Source: a bacterium (GTDB lineage: Bacteria > Desulfobacterota > GWC2-55-46). Taken from it: a stretch of 34,438 bases of DNA. Below, one piece after another: positions 23,358 through 31,346 of the stretch (its first letter is position 1; each line of letters starts with the position of its first letter). Under the pieces are notes generated by a model, which was given only the letters and a program-made list of their open reading frames with translations, ran no database searches and had not been told where the DNA came from. A program made the translations under genes and the position numbers. The stretch spans positions 1 through 34,438 of the forward strand of contig SCQA01000094.1 in NCBI GenBank assembly GCA_004298725.1, written 5' to 3'.

Positions 23358-23638
23358 ACTGTGTTCCCATTTACCGGTTTGTCTCTCCGGCGCAGGAGCA
23401 TGGGAGTATTCAGCGACAAAACCGGCATCGAAAGGATATTATTCACTGTCTTTACTTACGAAAATAAAAAACAAGGAACCGCAATCCCTTTCCTCGTGAC
23501 ACAAAATACTTATTATCGTTCCCACGCTCCTGCGTGGGAACGCATCACTGGATGCTCCAGCGTCCCGTACAAAAATATCACCACTTGTCATTCCAACGCA
23601 ATCCAGCCTTGCAGGATAACCACCGCCGTCCGCCAAAC
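23358..23638. other. Repeat-rich intergenic stretch, no gene
   Basis: The small frames here have no family likeness and are probably chance. The stretch holds an inverted pair, CCGGTTTGTC (about 23375) with GACAAAACCGG (about 23415), then the palindromes at 23517-23565. It separates the RAYT island from the phoU stop codon at 23639. Confidence 0.6.
23517..23565. repeat. Palindromic repeat pair downstream of phoU
   Basis: A perfect palindrome CGTTCCCACGC-TCCT-GCGTGGGAACG (23517-23542) is followed by GGATGC-TCCA-GCGTCC (23550-23565). It is the inverted-order twin of 20504-20551. It lies about 75 bp beyond the phoU stop and could act as a hairpin at the end of the pst transcript. Confidence 0.75.
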
Positions 23639-24304
23639 CTAATACTTCGATACGTTCATCTCCTCCATCTTGCCGGTTACCATATAAACCACGCGCTCAG
23701 CGATGTTCGTAACCCTGTCGGCTGTTCTTTCAAGGTTATGCGCGGCCCAGATAAGGTACGTGGCGTCTTTTATAATCTTCGGGTTTCCCACCATTAGCAT
23801 GACAAGCTCGGAGTAGATGGCGTCGTAGAGCGCGTCCACGTCGTCGTCCTCGTTGCAAATCCTGCGCGCCGTGTCAATGTCCCTTGCCACAAACGCGGCC
23901 ATGCACCTTTTAAGCATTGAATCGGCCTTTCCAGCCATAACCGGCAAATCCACAAGCGGCTTTACCAGCGGCGCGTTGCCTATGGAGAGGCTTATTTTCG
24001 CTATTCCCTCGGAGTGATCGCCTATGCGCTCAAGGTCAGTAATCACGTTTATAACGGCGGCAAGTATGCGCAAATCAACGGCCATGGGCTGTTGAGTGGC
24101 TATTAAGCGAATACACCTTTCCTCTATGTCAAACCTCTTTTGGTTTATGTGAATATCGTTTTTAACGACCTTCTCTGAAAGCGCCATATCGCGCTTTTCA
24201 AGGGCTGTCATGGCGCTATTAAGCGCTTCGCTTACCATGCCCGACATTTTCAGCAACTCGTCTTCTAAATCTTTTAAAGCCTTATGAAATAGTTCTCTTG
24301 TCAT
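23639..24304 (-). CDS. phoU: Phosphate transport system regulatory protein PhoU
   Basis: This 221-residue protein of two three-helix PhoU domains has the metal-binding type repeats DIHINQKRFDIEERC and LAAVINVITDLERIGDHSEGIAK (first domain) and DDVDALYDAIYSELVMLM, WAAHNLERTADRVTNIAERVVYMVTG (second). It represses Pho signalling through PstSCAB and the PhoR kinase. AGGAGA precedes the ATG. It is the last gene of the pst operon, 37 bp after pstB; phoR and phoB are not in the window. Confidence 0.96.
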   Translation of the reverse strand: MTRELFHKALKDLEDELLKMSGMVSEALNSAMTALEKRDMALSEKVVKNDIHINQKRFDIEERCIRLIATQQPMAVDLRILAAVINVITDLERIGDHSEGIAKISLSIGNAPLVKPLVDLPVMAGKADSMLKRCMAAFVARDIDTARRICNEDDDVDALYDAIYSELVMLMVGNPKIIKDATYLIWAAHNLERTADRVTNIAERVVYMVTGKMEEMNVSKY

Positions 24305-24341
24305 CTTTCTTCTCCTGAGTTGCTATAGCTGTAGCAATTAA

Positions 24342-25115
24342 TTAACCGAACCTGCCGGTTATGTAATCTTCCGTCATCTGGTTTGAAGGCGTCGTGAAAA
24401 TCTTTTGCGTCTTGTCGAACTCCTTTACCTCGCCCATCATGAAAAACCCGGTCCATTCCGATACCCTCGCGGCCTGTTGCATATTATGCGTAACGATAAC
24501 CACGGTGTAATTCCTTTTCAGCTCGGTCATCATGTCTTCTATCTTGGCGGTTGCCACGGGGTCAAGGGCCGAGCACGGCTCGTCCATTAAAATAACATCC
24601 GGCTGAACGGCAATGGCCCGCGCTATGCAAAGCCTTTGCTGTTGGCCGCCGGACAGAGACAAGGCGGACTCGTTAAGCCTGTCTTTTATCTCGTCCCAAA
24701 GGGCGCTGTCTTTAAGCGCCTTTTCCACGAGAGCGGCAAGCTCGCTCTTTTTGCTTATGCCGTTAAGCTTCAACCCGAACGCGATGTTGTCAAATACGCT
24801 CATCGGAAACGGTGTGGGCTTTTGAAAGACCATGCCGATTTTGCTTCTCAGTTTGATAAGGTCAAGCCCTTTATCCAGAATATTGGCGTTGTCTAAAATA
24901 ATTTCGCCTTCGTAACGATTCCCGGCGTAAAGGTCGTGCATCCTGTTTAGGCACCTTAAAAAGGTGGTTTTGCCGCAACCGGATGGGCCTATAAGCGCGG
25001 TAACTTCATTTTCCTTTACCGCGATGGTTACGTTGTAAAGGGCCTGCTTGGAGCCGTAATAAAAATTAAGGCCCTTTATAATTATCTTGTCGTTGTGGTT
25101 GTTATTATCGTTCAT
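24342..25115 (-). CDS. pstB: Phosphate ABC transporter ATP-binding protein
   Basis: I choose the start at 25115 ([26 protein letters not shown]), which overlaps the pstA stop (ATGA); a longer frame to 25199 lies inside pstA. The product is 257 residues. Walker A is GPSGCGKTT, the signature LSGGQQQRL, Walker B VILMDEP, and the switch His is in [14 protein letters not shown]. It powers phosphate uptake through PstA and PstC at the inner membrane. Confidence 0.97.
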   Translation of the reverse strand: MNDNNNHNDKIIIKGLNFYYGSKQALYNVTIAVKENEVTALIGPSGCGKTTFLRCLNRMHDLYAGNRYEGEIILDNANILDKGLDLIKLRSKIGMVFQKPTPFPMSVFDNIAFGLKLNGISKKSELAALVEKALKDSALWDEIKDRLNESALSLSGGQQQRLCIARAIAVQPDVILMDEPCSALDPVATAKIEDMMTELKRNYTVVIVTHNMQQAARVSEWTGFFMMGEVKEFDKTQKIFTTPSNQMTEDYITGRFG

Positions 25116-25957
25116 GAACCCGTCCTGCCGCGCAACAACAGTCTTGAAAGTATATTTATGAAAAGCACCGTGAAAGTTATAATAAAGGCTCCGCCCCAAG
25201 CCTTCGCGTGCCAGTCGTCATACGGCCCCATGGCGTAGTTGAATATGGTAACGGTAAGCGACGCGGTAGGCTCCGTTATATTTGAATTCCAGAATGCATT
25301 ATTAAAAGACGTAAACAAAAGCGGCGCGGTCTCGCCTGAAATGCGCGCCACGGCAAGCATTACGCCGGTTATTATGCCTCTAAACGCCCCTCTGTAAACA
25401 ACCTGCAGAGTAACCTTCCAATGAGGCGCGCCAAGGGCCAGCGCCGCCTCTCTTGTGGCGTCCGGCACAAGCTTTAGCATCTCCTCGGCGGTCCGCACCA
25501 CTACCGGAAGCATTATTATAGCAAGGGCCAACGCTCCGGCAACGGCTGAAAAACCCTTAAACGGCTTAACAAGCACCGCGTACACGAAAATGCCTATTAC
25601 AATGGACGGCGCGCTTACGAGTATGTCGCACAAAAACCTTACCACCGAGGCAAAGCGCTTCTTCCTTCCGTACTCGGACAGGTACGTTCCTGCGAGTATG
25701 CCCGCCGGCACGCCTATAACCGTTGCCATGCCGGTTATAAGCACGGTTCCCCAAATGGCGTTGGCAAGCCCGCCTCCGGCAACGCCGGGCGGCGACGGAA
25801 GCTCGGTAAAAAAGGCCATGTCCATCGCGCCGATGCCGGAGGAGAATACGTCCTTTAATATCCAGAACAAGAAAAATATACCAAATACGGCGCACAAAAG
25901 CGAGCCTGAGAGAGCGGCACAATTAAAAACTCTGCGCATGAGGTATCTTTTACTCAT
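25112..25957 (-). CDS. pstA: Phosphate ABC transporter permease PstA
   Basis: This 281-residue inner-membrane permease has about six helices. The first is [20 protein letters not shown]; the permease core shows [25 protein letters not shown] and the EAA-type loop [19 protein letters not shown]. It overlaps pstB by 4 bp and pstC by 4 bp, so the three are translated together. Confidence 0.95.
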   Translation of the reverse strand: MSKRYLMRRVFNCAALSGSLLCAVFGIFFLFWILKDVFSSGIGAMDMAFFTELPSPPGVAGGGLANAIWGTVLITGMATVIGVPAGILAGTYLSEYGRKKRFASVVRFLCDILVSAPSIVIGIFVYAVLVKPFKGFSAVAGALALAIIMLPVVVRTAEEMLKLVPDATREAALALGAPHWKVTLQVVYRGAFRGIITGVMLAVARISGETAPLLFTSFNNAFWNSNITEPTASLTVTIFNYAMGPYDDWHAKAWGGAFIITFTVLFINILSRLLLRGRTGS

Positions 25958-26901
25958 GCCTTACCCCTTCCCTTTTGCGGCGCAAAACGCATAGTCATAA
26001 GCTTTGACAAAGCCAGCACTACAAACGTTATGGCGAAGAGTATCAAACCAAGCTCCACAAGGCCGGAGAGGTAAATGTCGTCCACGGCCTCTGTAAATTC
26101 GTTGGCCAGCGTGGCGGAAATGCTTGTAGCGGGGTCAAGAAGCGAAATGCTTAAATCATGCGAGTTGCCAATCATGAACGTAACCGCCATTGTCTCGCCA
26201 AGCGCCCTTCCAAGCCCGAGTATAACCGCGCCCATAATGCCTGACCTCGCAAACGGTATGACGATATTCCAGATAACCTCAAACTTCGTCGCGCCCATGC
26301 CGTAGCCGGACTCTTTCAGCATGGGCGGCACCATCAAAAAAACGTCGCGTATAACCGACGATATAAACGGTATTATCATAATGGCAAGAATAAAACCCGC
26401 GGGCAACATGCCAATGCCAAGCGGAGTGCCCCTGAAAAGCGGCAAAAAACCGAAATTTTCAATGAGAAACGGCTCGACATAAGCGGATAAAAACGGCGCG
26501 AAGACAAAAAGCCCCCACATGCCGTAAATTATTGACGGTATCGAAGCCAACAGCTCTATGGCGGCTCCTACCGGGCCTCTTATTTTTTTAGGAGCCATCT
26601 CGGTTAAAAATACGGCAATGCCTATGCTTACAGGCACGGCTATTACAATCGCTATGGCGGAAAGAACAATTGTGCCGTAAATAGCCGGCAGAGCGCCGAA
26701 GCTTGCACGCACGGGGTTCCAGTCCGTAGAATAAATGAACTTAAAACCGAATGCTTTGATAGCGGGTGCGGATTCAATGGCAAGCACCACAAAGAGGAAA
26801 AGCATCAAAACTATTATGAGCAGTGCGAAAAAAGACGAGACACCCTTAAAAAGGAAGTCCGCAAACCTGTCACGTTTATGCCTGTCAAGTATTCGCATCA
26901 T
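25954..26901 (-). CDS. pstC: Phosphate ABC transporter permease PstC
   Basis: This 315-residue permease has a first helix FFALLIIVLMLFLFVVLAIE and the motifs YGTIVLSAIAIVIAVPVSIG, ASIPSIIYGMWGLFVFAPFL and an EAA-like loop ESGYGMGATKFEVIWNIVIP. It forms the channel with PstA. It is 215 bp downstream of pstS; that gap holds GGTTATC-type repeats (26905-26930) and no clear terminator. Confidence 0.95.
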   Translation of the reverse strand: MMRILDRHKRDRFADFLFKGVSSFFALLIIVLMLFLFVVLAIESAPAIKAFGFKFIYSTDWNPVRASFGALPAIYGTIVLSAIAIVIAVPVSIGIAVFLTEMAPKKIRGPVGAAIELLASIPSIIYGMWGLFVFAPFLSAYVEPFLIENFGFLPLFRGTPLGIGMLPAGFILAIMIIPFISSVIRDVFLMVPPMLKESGYGMGATKFEVIWNIVIPFARSGIMGAVILGLGRALGETMAVTFMIGNSHDLSISLLDPATSISATLANEFTEAVDDIYLSGLVELGLILFAITFVVLALSKLMTMRFAPQKGRGKA

Positions 26902-27116
26902 AGTTTGGTTATCGGTTGTCAGTTATCGGTTTCTTAACAAAGCTTCATACTTATTTAGATTAGCAGAACAATCACCCTATTTCCGTAAAGCACTTTTCCC
27001 ATCTTCCCCCGCCCCCAAGAAGGGGGTTGATATCCCAAGAAAGGGGCGGAGAAGGATACAAAGTAAAGAACATGGGAACGTATCGGGTTTATTACGGCAA
27101 GCTCCGTTGACTCTTG

Positions 27117-28163
27117 CTACTTTTTAGAAACAGGCATACCGTCGCATCTTATTTCCTTAAACCAAGCGTTCTCCATGATGTCATACACCTGCTTGGGTAT
27201 TGGGACATAATCAAGAGCTTTGGCTGATTCAGCGCCGTTCTTGTACGCCCAATCAAAAAAGTCTAACACGGCTTTTGCGTTTTCGCAATTTGCAGGTTTT
27301 TTATGGACTATTATGAATGTTGCTCCGGCAATAGGCCACGCGCCCTTAGCGTCAGTGTCGGTAAGTATAACGGAAAAGCCAGGCGTATTTTTCCAGTTAG
27401 CCCCTGCCGCCGCAGTGCTAAAGCTTGCCATTGACGGCTCCACAAAAGCAGTGTCTTTGCCCTGCATTGAAATCGTTGTAAGCTTGTTTTGCACGGCGAA
27501 CGCGTATTCAACGTAGCCTATAGTATTTTTAATGCGCTTAACGTAAGTGGCCACGCCTTCATTGCCTTTGCCTCCTACGCCTTCAGGCCACTTTACCGCG
27601 GTGCCAAAACCAACCTTATCGCTCCAATCCTTGCTGACCTTTGACAGATAGTTCGTAAATATCCATGTTGTGCCGGATCCGTCAGCGCGGTAAACAGGCG
27701 TAATCCGCTCATCCGGCAATTTTACGCCCTGGTTAATAGCGGTAATCCTCGCGTCGCTCCACTTTTTTATCTTGCCAAGATAAATATCGGCGAGCACGGA
27801 CGGAGTAAGCTTAACGCGGCCGGATTTTACGCCGTCTATATTCACAACAGGCACAACGCCGCCTATAGCCATCGGGAACTGCATAAGGCCCGCTTCATCA
27901 AGCTCCTTAGCGGATAAAGGCGCGTCTGAAGCGCCGAAGTCAACGGTGCCGGCTTTAATCTGCTTTATGCCGCCGCCGCTTCCTATTGACTGATAATTCA
28001 GCTTCAGCTGTGTCTGTTTATTGTAATCATACGTCCACTTCGCGTAAAGCGGGTAAGGGAAAGTAGCGCCGGCGCCGTTTATTGCCGGAGCCGCAAAAGC
28101 TACCGCCGAAATAGCCGCCAAAAAACTCAGGGCAAGCGTTGCAATCAAAGACTTCTTCGCCAT
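27117..28163 (-). CDS. pstS: Periplasmic phosphate-binding protein PstS
   Basis: This 348-residue precursor has a Sec signal peptide, MAKKSLIATLALSFLAAISA, with likely cleavage after VAFA. The mature part starts APAINGAGATFPYPLYAKW and has phosphate-binding loops GSGGGIKQIKAG, FGASDAPLS and RADGSGTTWIFTNYLSK. It delivers phosphate to PstCA. AAGGAGG lies upstream of the ATG, and a Pho box with a -10 element sits just beyond. It is the first gene of pstSCAB-phoU. Confidence 0.97.
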   Translation of the reverse strand: MAKKSLIATLALSFLAAISAVAFAAPAINGAGATFPYPLYAKWTYDYNKQTQLKLNYQSIGSGGGIKQIKAGTVDFGASDAPLSAKELDEAGLMQFPMAIGGVVPVVNIDGVKSGRVKLTPSVLADIYLGKIKKWSDARITAINQGVKLPDERITPVYRADGSGTTWIFTNYLSKVSKDWSDKVGFGTAVKWPEGVGGKGNEGVATYVKRIKNTIGYVEYAFAVQNKLTTISMQGKDTAFVEPSMASFSTAAAGANWKNTPGFSVILTDTDAKGAWPIAGATFIIVHKKPANCENAKAVLDFFDWAYKNGAESAKALDYVPIPKQVYDIMENAWFKEIRCDGMPVSKK

Positions 28164-28188
28164 TTTGAACCTCCTTATTAACGCATAA

Positions 28189-28233
28189 AATATATCAAGG
28201 TTATTTTACAGCCGTGTTACAGCAGTGTTAAAC
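28189..28233 (-). promoter_or_regulatory. Pho box and -10 element of the pst operon
   Basis: On the minus strand three 7-mers with 11-bp spacing read GTTTAAC-actg-CTGTAAC-acgg-CTGTAAA (28233-28205). The E. coli PhoB site is a pair of CTGTCAT-like 7-mers with a 4-bp linker, so this is a good match. TATATT (28194-28189) follows exactly 10 bp downstream, as expected where PhoB replaces the -35 contact. It implies induction of pst under phosphate limitation. Confidence 0.78.
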
Positions 28234-28333
28234 TCACGCTACGCGCGAATAGTAACGTTGTTTAAGTGGCATCTGGCAAACACCTCTACGGTAAAAAACT
28301 TTTATTCATTCTCTTTTTTTGCTTTTTTTGAAG

Positions 28334-28507
28334 TTACGCGGCCTTTCTTGCGTGGGCTCTTAGAATACGCCCCAGCAACATCGGGCATCTGTAATGCTCC
28401 TCCGTGGAGCAGTATGCCGTCTTATCATCTTGATCCGGCGCCACTAAACCCACTGAAGCTCCGCATATTGCCTCTGCTGCGTGATTTTCTAAATATGGAC
28501 ATTCCAT
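28334..28507 (-). CDS. Small four-cysteine protein, unknown function
   Basis: This is a 57-residue frame below usual ORF length cut-offs. It starts MECPYLENHAAEAICGAS, continues with KTAYCSTEEHYRCPMLLGRI and ends RAHARKAA. Cys3, Cys15, Cys33 and Cys41 suggest a metal or Fe-S site. A perfect AAGGAGG (complement of 28513-28519) is 5 nt before the ATG, which strongly supports translation. It has no signal peptide, and the C-terminal tail is basic. It lies between pstS and hemL, divergent from hemL. I recall similar short Cys proteins in anaerobes but know no function. Confidence 0.72.
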   Translation of the reverse strand: MECPYLENHAAEAICGASVGLVAPDQDDKTAYCSTEEHYRCPMLLGRILRAHARKAA

Positions 28508-28619
28508 ATCTTCCTCCTTTTTATCTCTGTTTTTTTCTGCTAAAAATATACACGTCTATTGTTACAACATTATGACAGTTAAAAGGACGTTCCGTGACAC
28601 AACCGTTTTCAAATTTGGA

Positions 28620-28648
28620 TTGACCCTGTTACTTGCATCATGTAGGAT
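28620..28648 (+). promoter_or_regulatory. Candidate promoter for hemL
   Basis: TTGACC (28620-28625), a 17-nt spacer and TAGGAT (28643-28648). A second -10-like TATACT is at 28648-28653. The words TTGCATC and GATATACTTAAACTG nearby resemble the sdhA promoter region (18669-18703). Confidence 0.45.
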
Positions 28649-28706
28649 ATACTTAAACTGATTATAAACATGGCAAAATTCACATATTCACAAGGAGCCT
28701 GAAGAG

Positions 28707-29990
28707 ATGAAAAGCAAAAAATCAGCGCAAATCCTTAAAAGAGCACTGAAATTAATTCCCGGCGGAGTAAACAGCCCTGTAAGAGCGTTCAAAGCCGTAG
28801 GCGGCAAACCGCTCTTTATATCCAAAGCAAAAGGCTCTAAGATTTACGACGCCGACGGCAACTGCTTTATCGACTATATCGGCTCATGGGGGCCGATGAT
28901 ACTCGGGCACGCGCACCCAAGGGTTATATCCGCCATTAAAAAAACCGCGGACAAAAGCACCAGCTTCGGCGCTCCGTCGGAGCTGGAAGTAACTCTCGCG
29001 GAACTGACGTTAAAAGCCTTTCCATCAATGGACATGGTGCGCTTCGTAAGCTCCGGCACCGAGGCCACTATGAGCGCGATACGCCTTGCCCGCGCTTATA
29101 CAAAAAGAGACGGCATACTGAAATTTGACGGCTGTTATCACGGCCACGCAGACAGCCTTCTTGTAAAAGCAGGCTCCGGAGCCGCCACCTTCGGCGTACC
29201 AGACAGCCCGGGCGTGCCGGCGGACCTCGCAAAACACACGTTTAACGCCGCGTACAACGACATAAGCTCGGTAAAAGCCGTTTTCGAAGCAAACCCTTCG
29301 GACATTGCCGCTGTCATAGTTGAAGGCGTACCCGGCAACATGGGCGTGGTGCTTCCGAAAGAAGGCTTTTTGGAATCTCTCAAAAAACTCTGCGAAACAT
29401 ACGGCGCGCTCCTTATAATGGACGAAGTAATGAGCGGCTTTAGGCTCTGCTACGGCGGCGCGCAAAAGATTCACAAAATAAACCCGGACATCACCTGCCT
29501 CGGCAAAGTCATCGGAGGCGGCCTGCCTGTAGGCGCCTTCGGGGGCAAACGGCAAATAATGGAAATGCTCTCGCCGTCCGGTCCCGTGTATCAGGCCGGA
29601 ACGCTCTCCGGCAACCCGGTTGCCATGGTAGCCGGAATAGAAACGCTGAAACTCCTTCAAAAAAAAGGCACCTACGAAAAGCTCTACGTTACAACAGACT
29701 CGCTTTATAAAGGCATCCTCGGAATCGCGAAGCGGCACTCGGTTCCGTGCCATATAAGCGTGGCAGGCGCGATGTTTACCGTATTTTTCACTGAAAATAT
29801 AGTGCACAACTACAGCGACGCACGAACATCAGACCTTGCTAAATTCTCAAAATACTTTACAACGATGCTCAAAAACGGCGTCTACCTGCCGCCGTCTCAA
29901 TTCGAAGCGGTTTTTGTAAGTCTCGCCCACTCAAAGGACGACATTTCAAAAACCCTTGAAGCTGTAGAAAAGAGCTTCAAATCGCTGTAA
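28707..29990 (+). CDS. hemL: Glutamate-1-semialdehyde 2,1-aminomutase
   Basis: This PLP enzyme converts glutamate-1-semialdehyde to 5-aminolevulinate in the C5 route to haem and other tetrapyrroles. It has 427 residues, the normal length. Motifs are the N-terminal IPGGVNSPVRAFKAVGG, SSGTEATMSAIRLARAYT, DGCYHGHADSLLVKAGSG, IMDEVMSGFR, and PLP Lys267 in CLGKVIGGGLPVGAFGG. AGGAG lies upstream of the ATG (CACAAGGAGCC). It appears monocistronic, with its own promoter and a strong terminator at 30007. Confidence 0.98.
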   Translation: MKSKKSAQILKRALKLIPGGVNSPVRAFKAVGGKPLFISKAKGSKIYDADGNCFIDYIGSWGPMILGHAHPRVISAIKKTADKSTSFGAPSELEVTLAELTLKAFPSMDMVRFVSSGTEATMSAIRLARAYTKRDGILKFDGCYHGHADSLLVKAGSGAATFGVPDSPGVPADLAKHTFNAAYNDISSVKAVFEANPSDIAAVIVEGVPGNMGVVLPKEGFLESLKKLCETYGALLIMDEVMSGFRLCYGGAQKIHKINPDITCLGKVIGGGLPVGAFGGKRQIMEMLSPSGPVYQAGTLSGNPVAMVAGIETLKLLQKKGTYEKLYVTTDSLYKGILGIAKRHSVPCHISVAGAMFTVFFTENIVHNYSDARTSDLAKFSKYFTTMLKNGVYLPPSQFEAVFVSLAHSKDDISKTLEAVEKSFKSL

Positions 29991-30006
29991 AAAGCATTAC
30001 TTCAAT

Positions 30007-30057
30007 AATAACTCACACTGACCATGTCCCTTATTGGTATGGTCAGTGCTCGTTATT
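30007..30057 (+). terminator. Terminator after hemL
   Basis: A perfect 10-bp stem, CACTGACCAT (30016-30025) with ATGGTCAGTG (30039-30048), is extended by AATAAC and GTTATT outer arms. The T-tract is modest (TTATTTAACTAATAATTT). It may work in both directions. Confidence 0.65.
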
Positions 30058-30124
30058 TAACTAATAATTTAATTACGTGTTAATGCCTGTAATAATATCA
30101 TAATATGTTTATCTTGACAAAACC

Positions 30125-30568
30125 ATGAAATTACTTTTTAATAAAGCAATGCAGTTAAGTAACGTTCACATCCTGATCCTTGCGGTAATCATCTGTTGCA
30201 TTACAGGTTGCGCTGAGATTATGGGCATTCAACCTCAACCAAATATTCAACAGGAGAATGCAAACCTGAAAAAACAAGTCGCTGACCTTGAGGCTTCTCT
30301 AAAAAAGACAAAGCTCAAGATAGACGATATGAGCGATGAACTTGAACTGTTAAACAACATAGTCAGCAACAAAAGCGTGCAGGAGTGCCTTGAAAAAGAG
30401 GCGGACAGGCTGTACATGAGGGGTATGCAACTATACCTTGCCGACAACTTCACAGAGGCCATAACAGCGTGGAAGGATCTTTTGAAGGTTGACCCTGAAC
30501 ATGAAAACGCCAAGATATACATAGACAGGGCAAGGAGAAAATTAAAAGGAATACAGAAGCTGAAGTAA
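30125..30568 (+). CDS. Coiled-coil lipoprotein with TPR-like C-terminus
   Basis: This 147-residue protein has a lipoprotein signal: basic start MKLLFNKAM, hydrophobic LILAVIICCI and lipobox ITGC (Cys29). ATG 30125 is preferred over ATG 30149 because it keeps the positive N-region. After the lipobox comes a coiled coil of about 50 residues (QENANLKKQVADLEASLKKT...), then a helix pair YMRGMQLYLADNFTEAITAW and LLKVDPEHENAKIYIDRARR, like a single TPR. It resembles assembly-type lipoproteins. There is no Shine-Dalgarno. TTGACA at 30114-30119 with TTTAAT at 30137-30142 could be a promoter that would start the RNA near ATG 30149. Confidence 0.75.
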   Translation: MKLLFNKAMQLSNVHILILAVIICCITGCAEIMGIQPQPNIQQENANLKKQVADLEASLKKTKLKIDDMSDELELLNNIVSNKSVQECLEKEADRLYMRGMQLYLADNFTEAITAWKDLLKVDPEHENAKIYIDRARRKLKGIQKLK

Positions 30569-30721
30569 ACACATTGGCGTAATCGTTTGCCCTTTTACAG
30601 GAAGGCAATACGTAGGGCATTGTCTTCGCCTGAACCAGCAAACGCCGCAAAAGACCAAATTTCTATAGACGGCACAATCCACACCACTGAAAAAAACATC
30701 AACTTGAAAGGATGCCTACCC

Positions 30722-31165
30722 ATGCGTCTAAGAACCGGTCTGCATAAAACAGCCTTTGTATTTTTTGCCTGCCTTATTCTGCAATGCTCAAATACGTCCG
30801 CGCAAACCGCGTTGGATAAAAACATTACTGGCGTTCCAGAGCGCCCGTCCACTGCGTCAGAAACACAGGAGAATTCAACCGACCACGATAACGCCTCACA
30901 TCCACTTTCTTCATACACTGTGCCAACGCTCTCTCATGAGACGTGGCCGGAGCAGTTGCCCATTACCCTGCCTGCCGTCACACGCCGATTGATTTACGAA
31001 GATAATAAAGGAAAGACGCGGGTGCTAACCATTACGCATCCGTCAAAAACAATGCCGGAAGGTGAATTGGCGGCATATGTAAAAAGATGTAAAAACGAAT
31101 GCACGCGCCTATGCGACAACGACGGCGTGTGCCTGCCTCTTTGCCGGGAAGCGTGCGAGGAATGA
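30722..31165 (+). CDS. Secreted small protein with Cys-rich C-terminus
   Basis: From ATG 30722 (MRLRTGLHKTAFVFFACLIL) there is a Sec signal with likely cleavage after TSAQ or just before it; LQCS could instead be a weak lipobox. The frame is open up to 30587, but the signal peptide sets the start. The 147-residue product has a low-complexity Ser/Thr/Pro middle, a short conserved-looking stretch (AVTRRLIYEDNKGKTRVLTI) and a tail with six Cys in 24 residues (CKNECTRLCDNDGVCLPLC, REAC) that could form disulfides. I do not recognise the family. It follows the lipoprotein gene by 153 bp. Confidence 0.6.
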   Translation: MRLRTGLHKTAFVFFACLILQCSNTSAQTALDKNITGVPERPSTASETQENSTDHDNASHPLSSYTVPTLSHETWPEQLPITLPAVTRRLIYEDNKGKTRVLTITHPSKTMPEGELAAYVKRCKNECTRLCDNDGVCLPLCREACEE

Positions 31166-31198
31166 CAAGGCTGATAAAAAAGCGGGAAGAGCTGAGCT

Positions 31199-31227
31199 GT
31201 AGAGACAGGTTTAAAGCCTGTCTCTAC
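31199..31227. repeat. GTAG-footed palindrome
   Basis: Perfect 11-bp arms GTAGAGACAGG (31199-31209) and CCTGTCTCTAC (31217-31227) around TTTAAAG. The GTAG/CTAC ends recall REP elements, but it is a different sequence from the RAYT-flanking REPs and is single in this window. Confidence 0.55.
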
Positions 31228-31258
31228 GAAGAACGGCTCTTACTTTGCGATACCAAAG

Positions 31259-31296
31259 CATAACGTGGCGCTACGGCTGTACACTGCCACGTTATG
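31259..31296. terminator. Hairpin between convergent genes
   Basis: Perfect 11-bp arms CATAACGTGGC (31259-31269) and GCCACGTTATG (31286-31296) with a 16-nt loop sit between the convergent stop codons at 31165 and 31347. It may serve as a two-way transcription end; no T-tract is visible, so this is tentative. Confidence 0.45.
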
Positions 31297-31346
31297 TTGC
31301 CAAAAGTTCCTTAGGTTAAAACAGCCGTTGCGCCGCAAGCGCGTCG

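Noticed and set aside
22423..23565. CRISPR array
   Set aside because: The repeats are palindromes at irregular distances with no equal spacers and no cas genes.
23298..23642. A 114-codon + strand frame over the repeats
   Set aside because: It translates REP and palindrome sequence, has no ribosome site and no homology-like pattern.
28225..28575. A 116-codon + strand frame between pstS and hemL
   Set aside because: It runs over the Pho box and antisense to the small Cys protein, its start has no ribosome site, and its Phe/Leu-rich sequence looks like chance.
29025..29807. A 260-codon minus-strand frame
   Set aside because: It is antisense to hemL, which is certain by motifs. Long antisense frames follow from the base bias of such genes.
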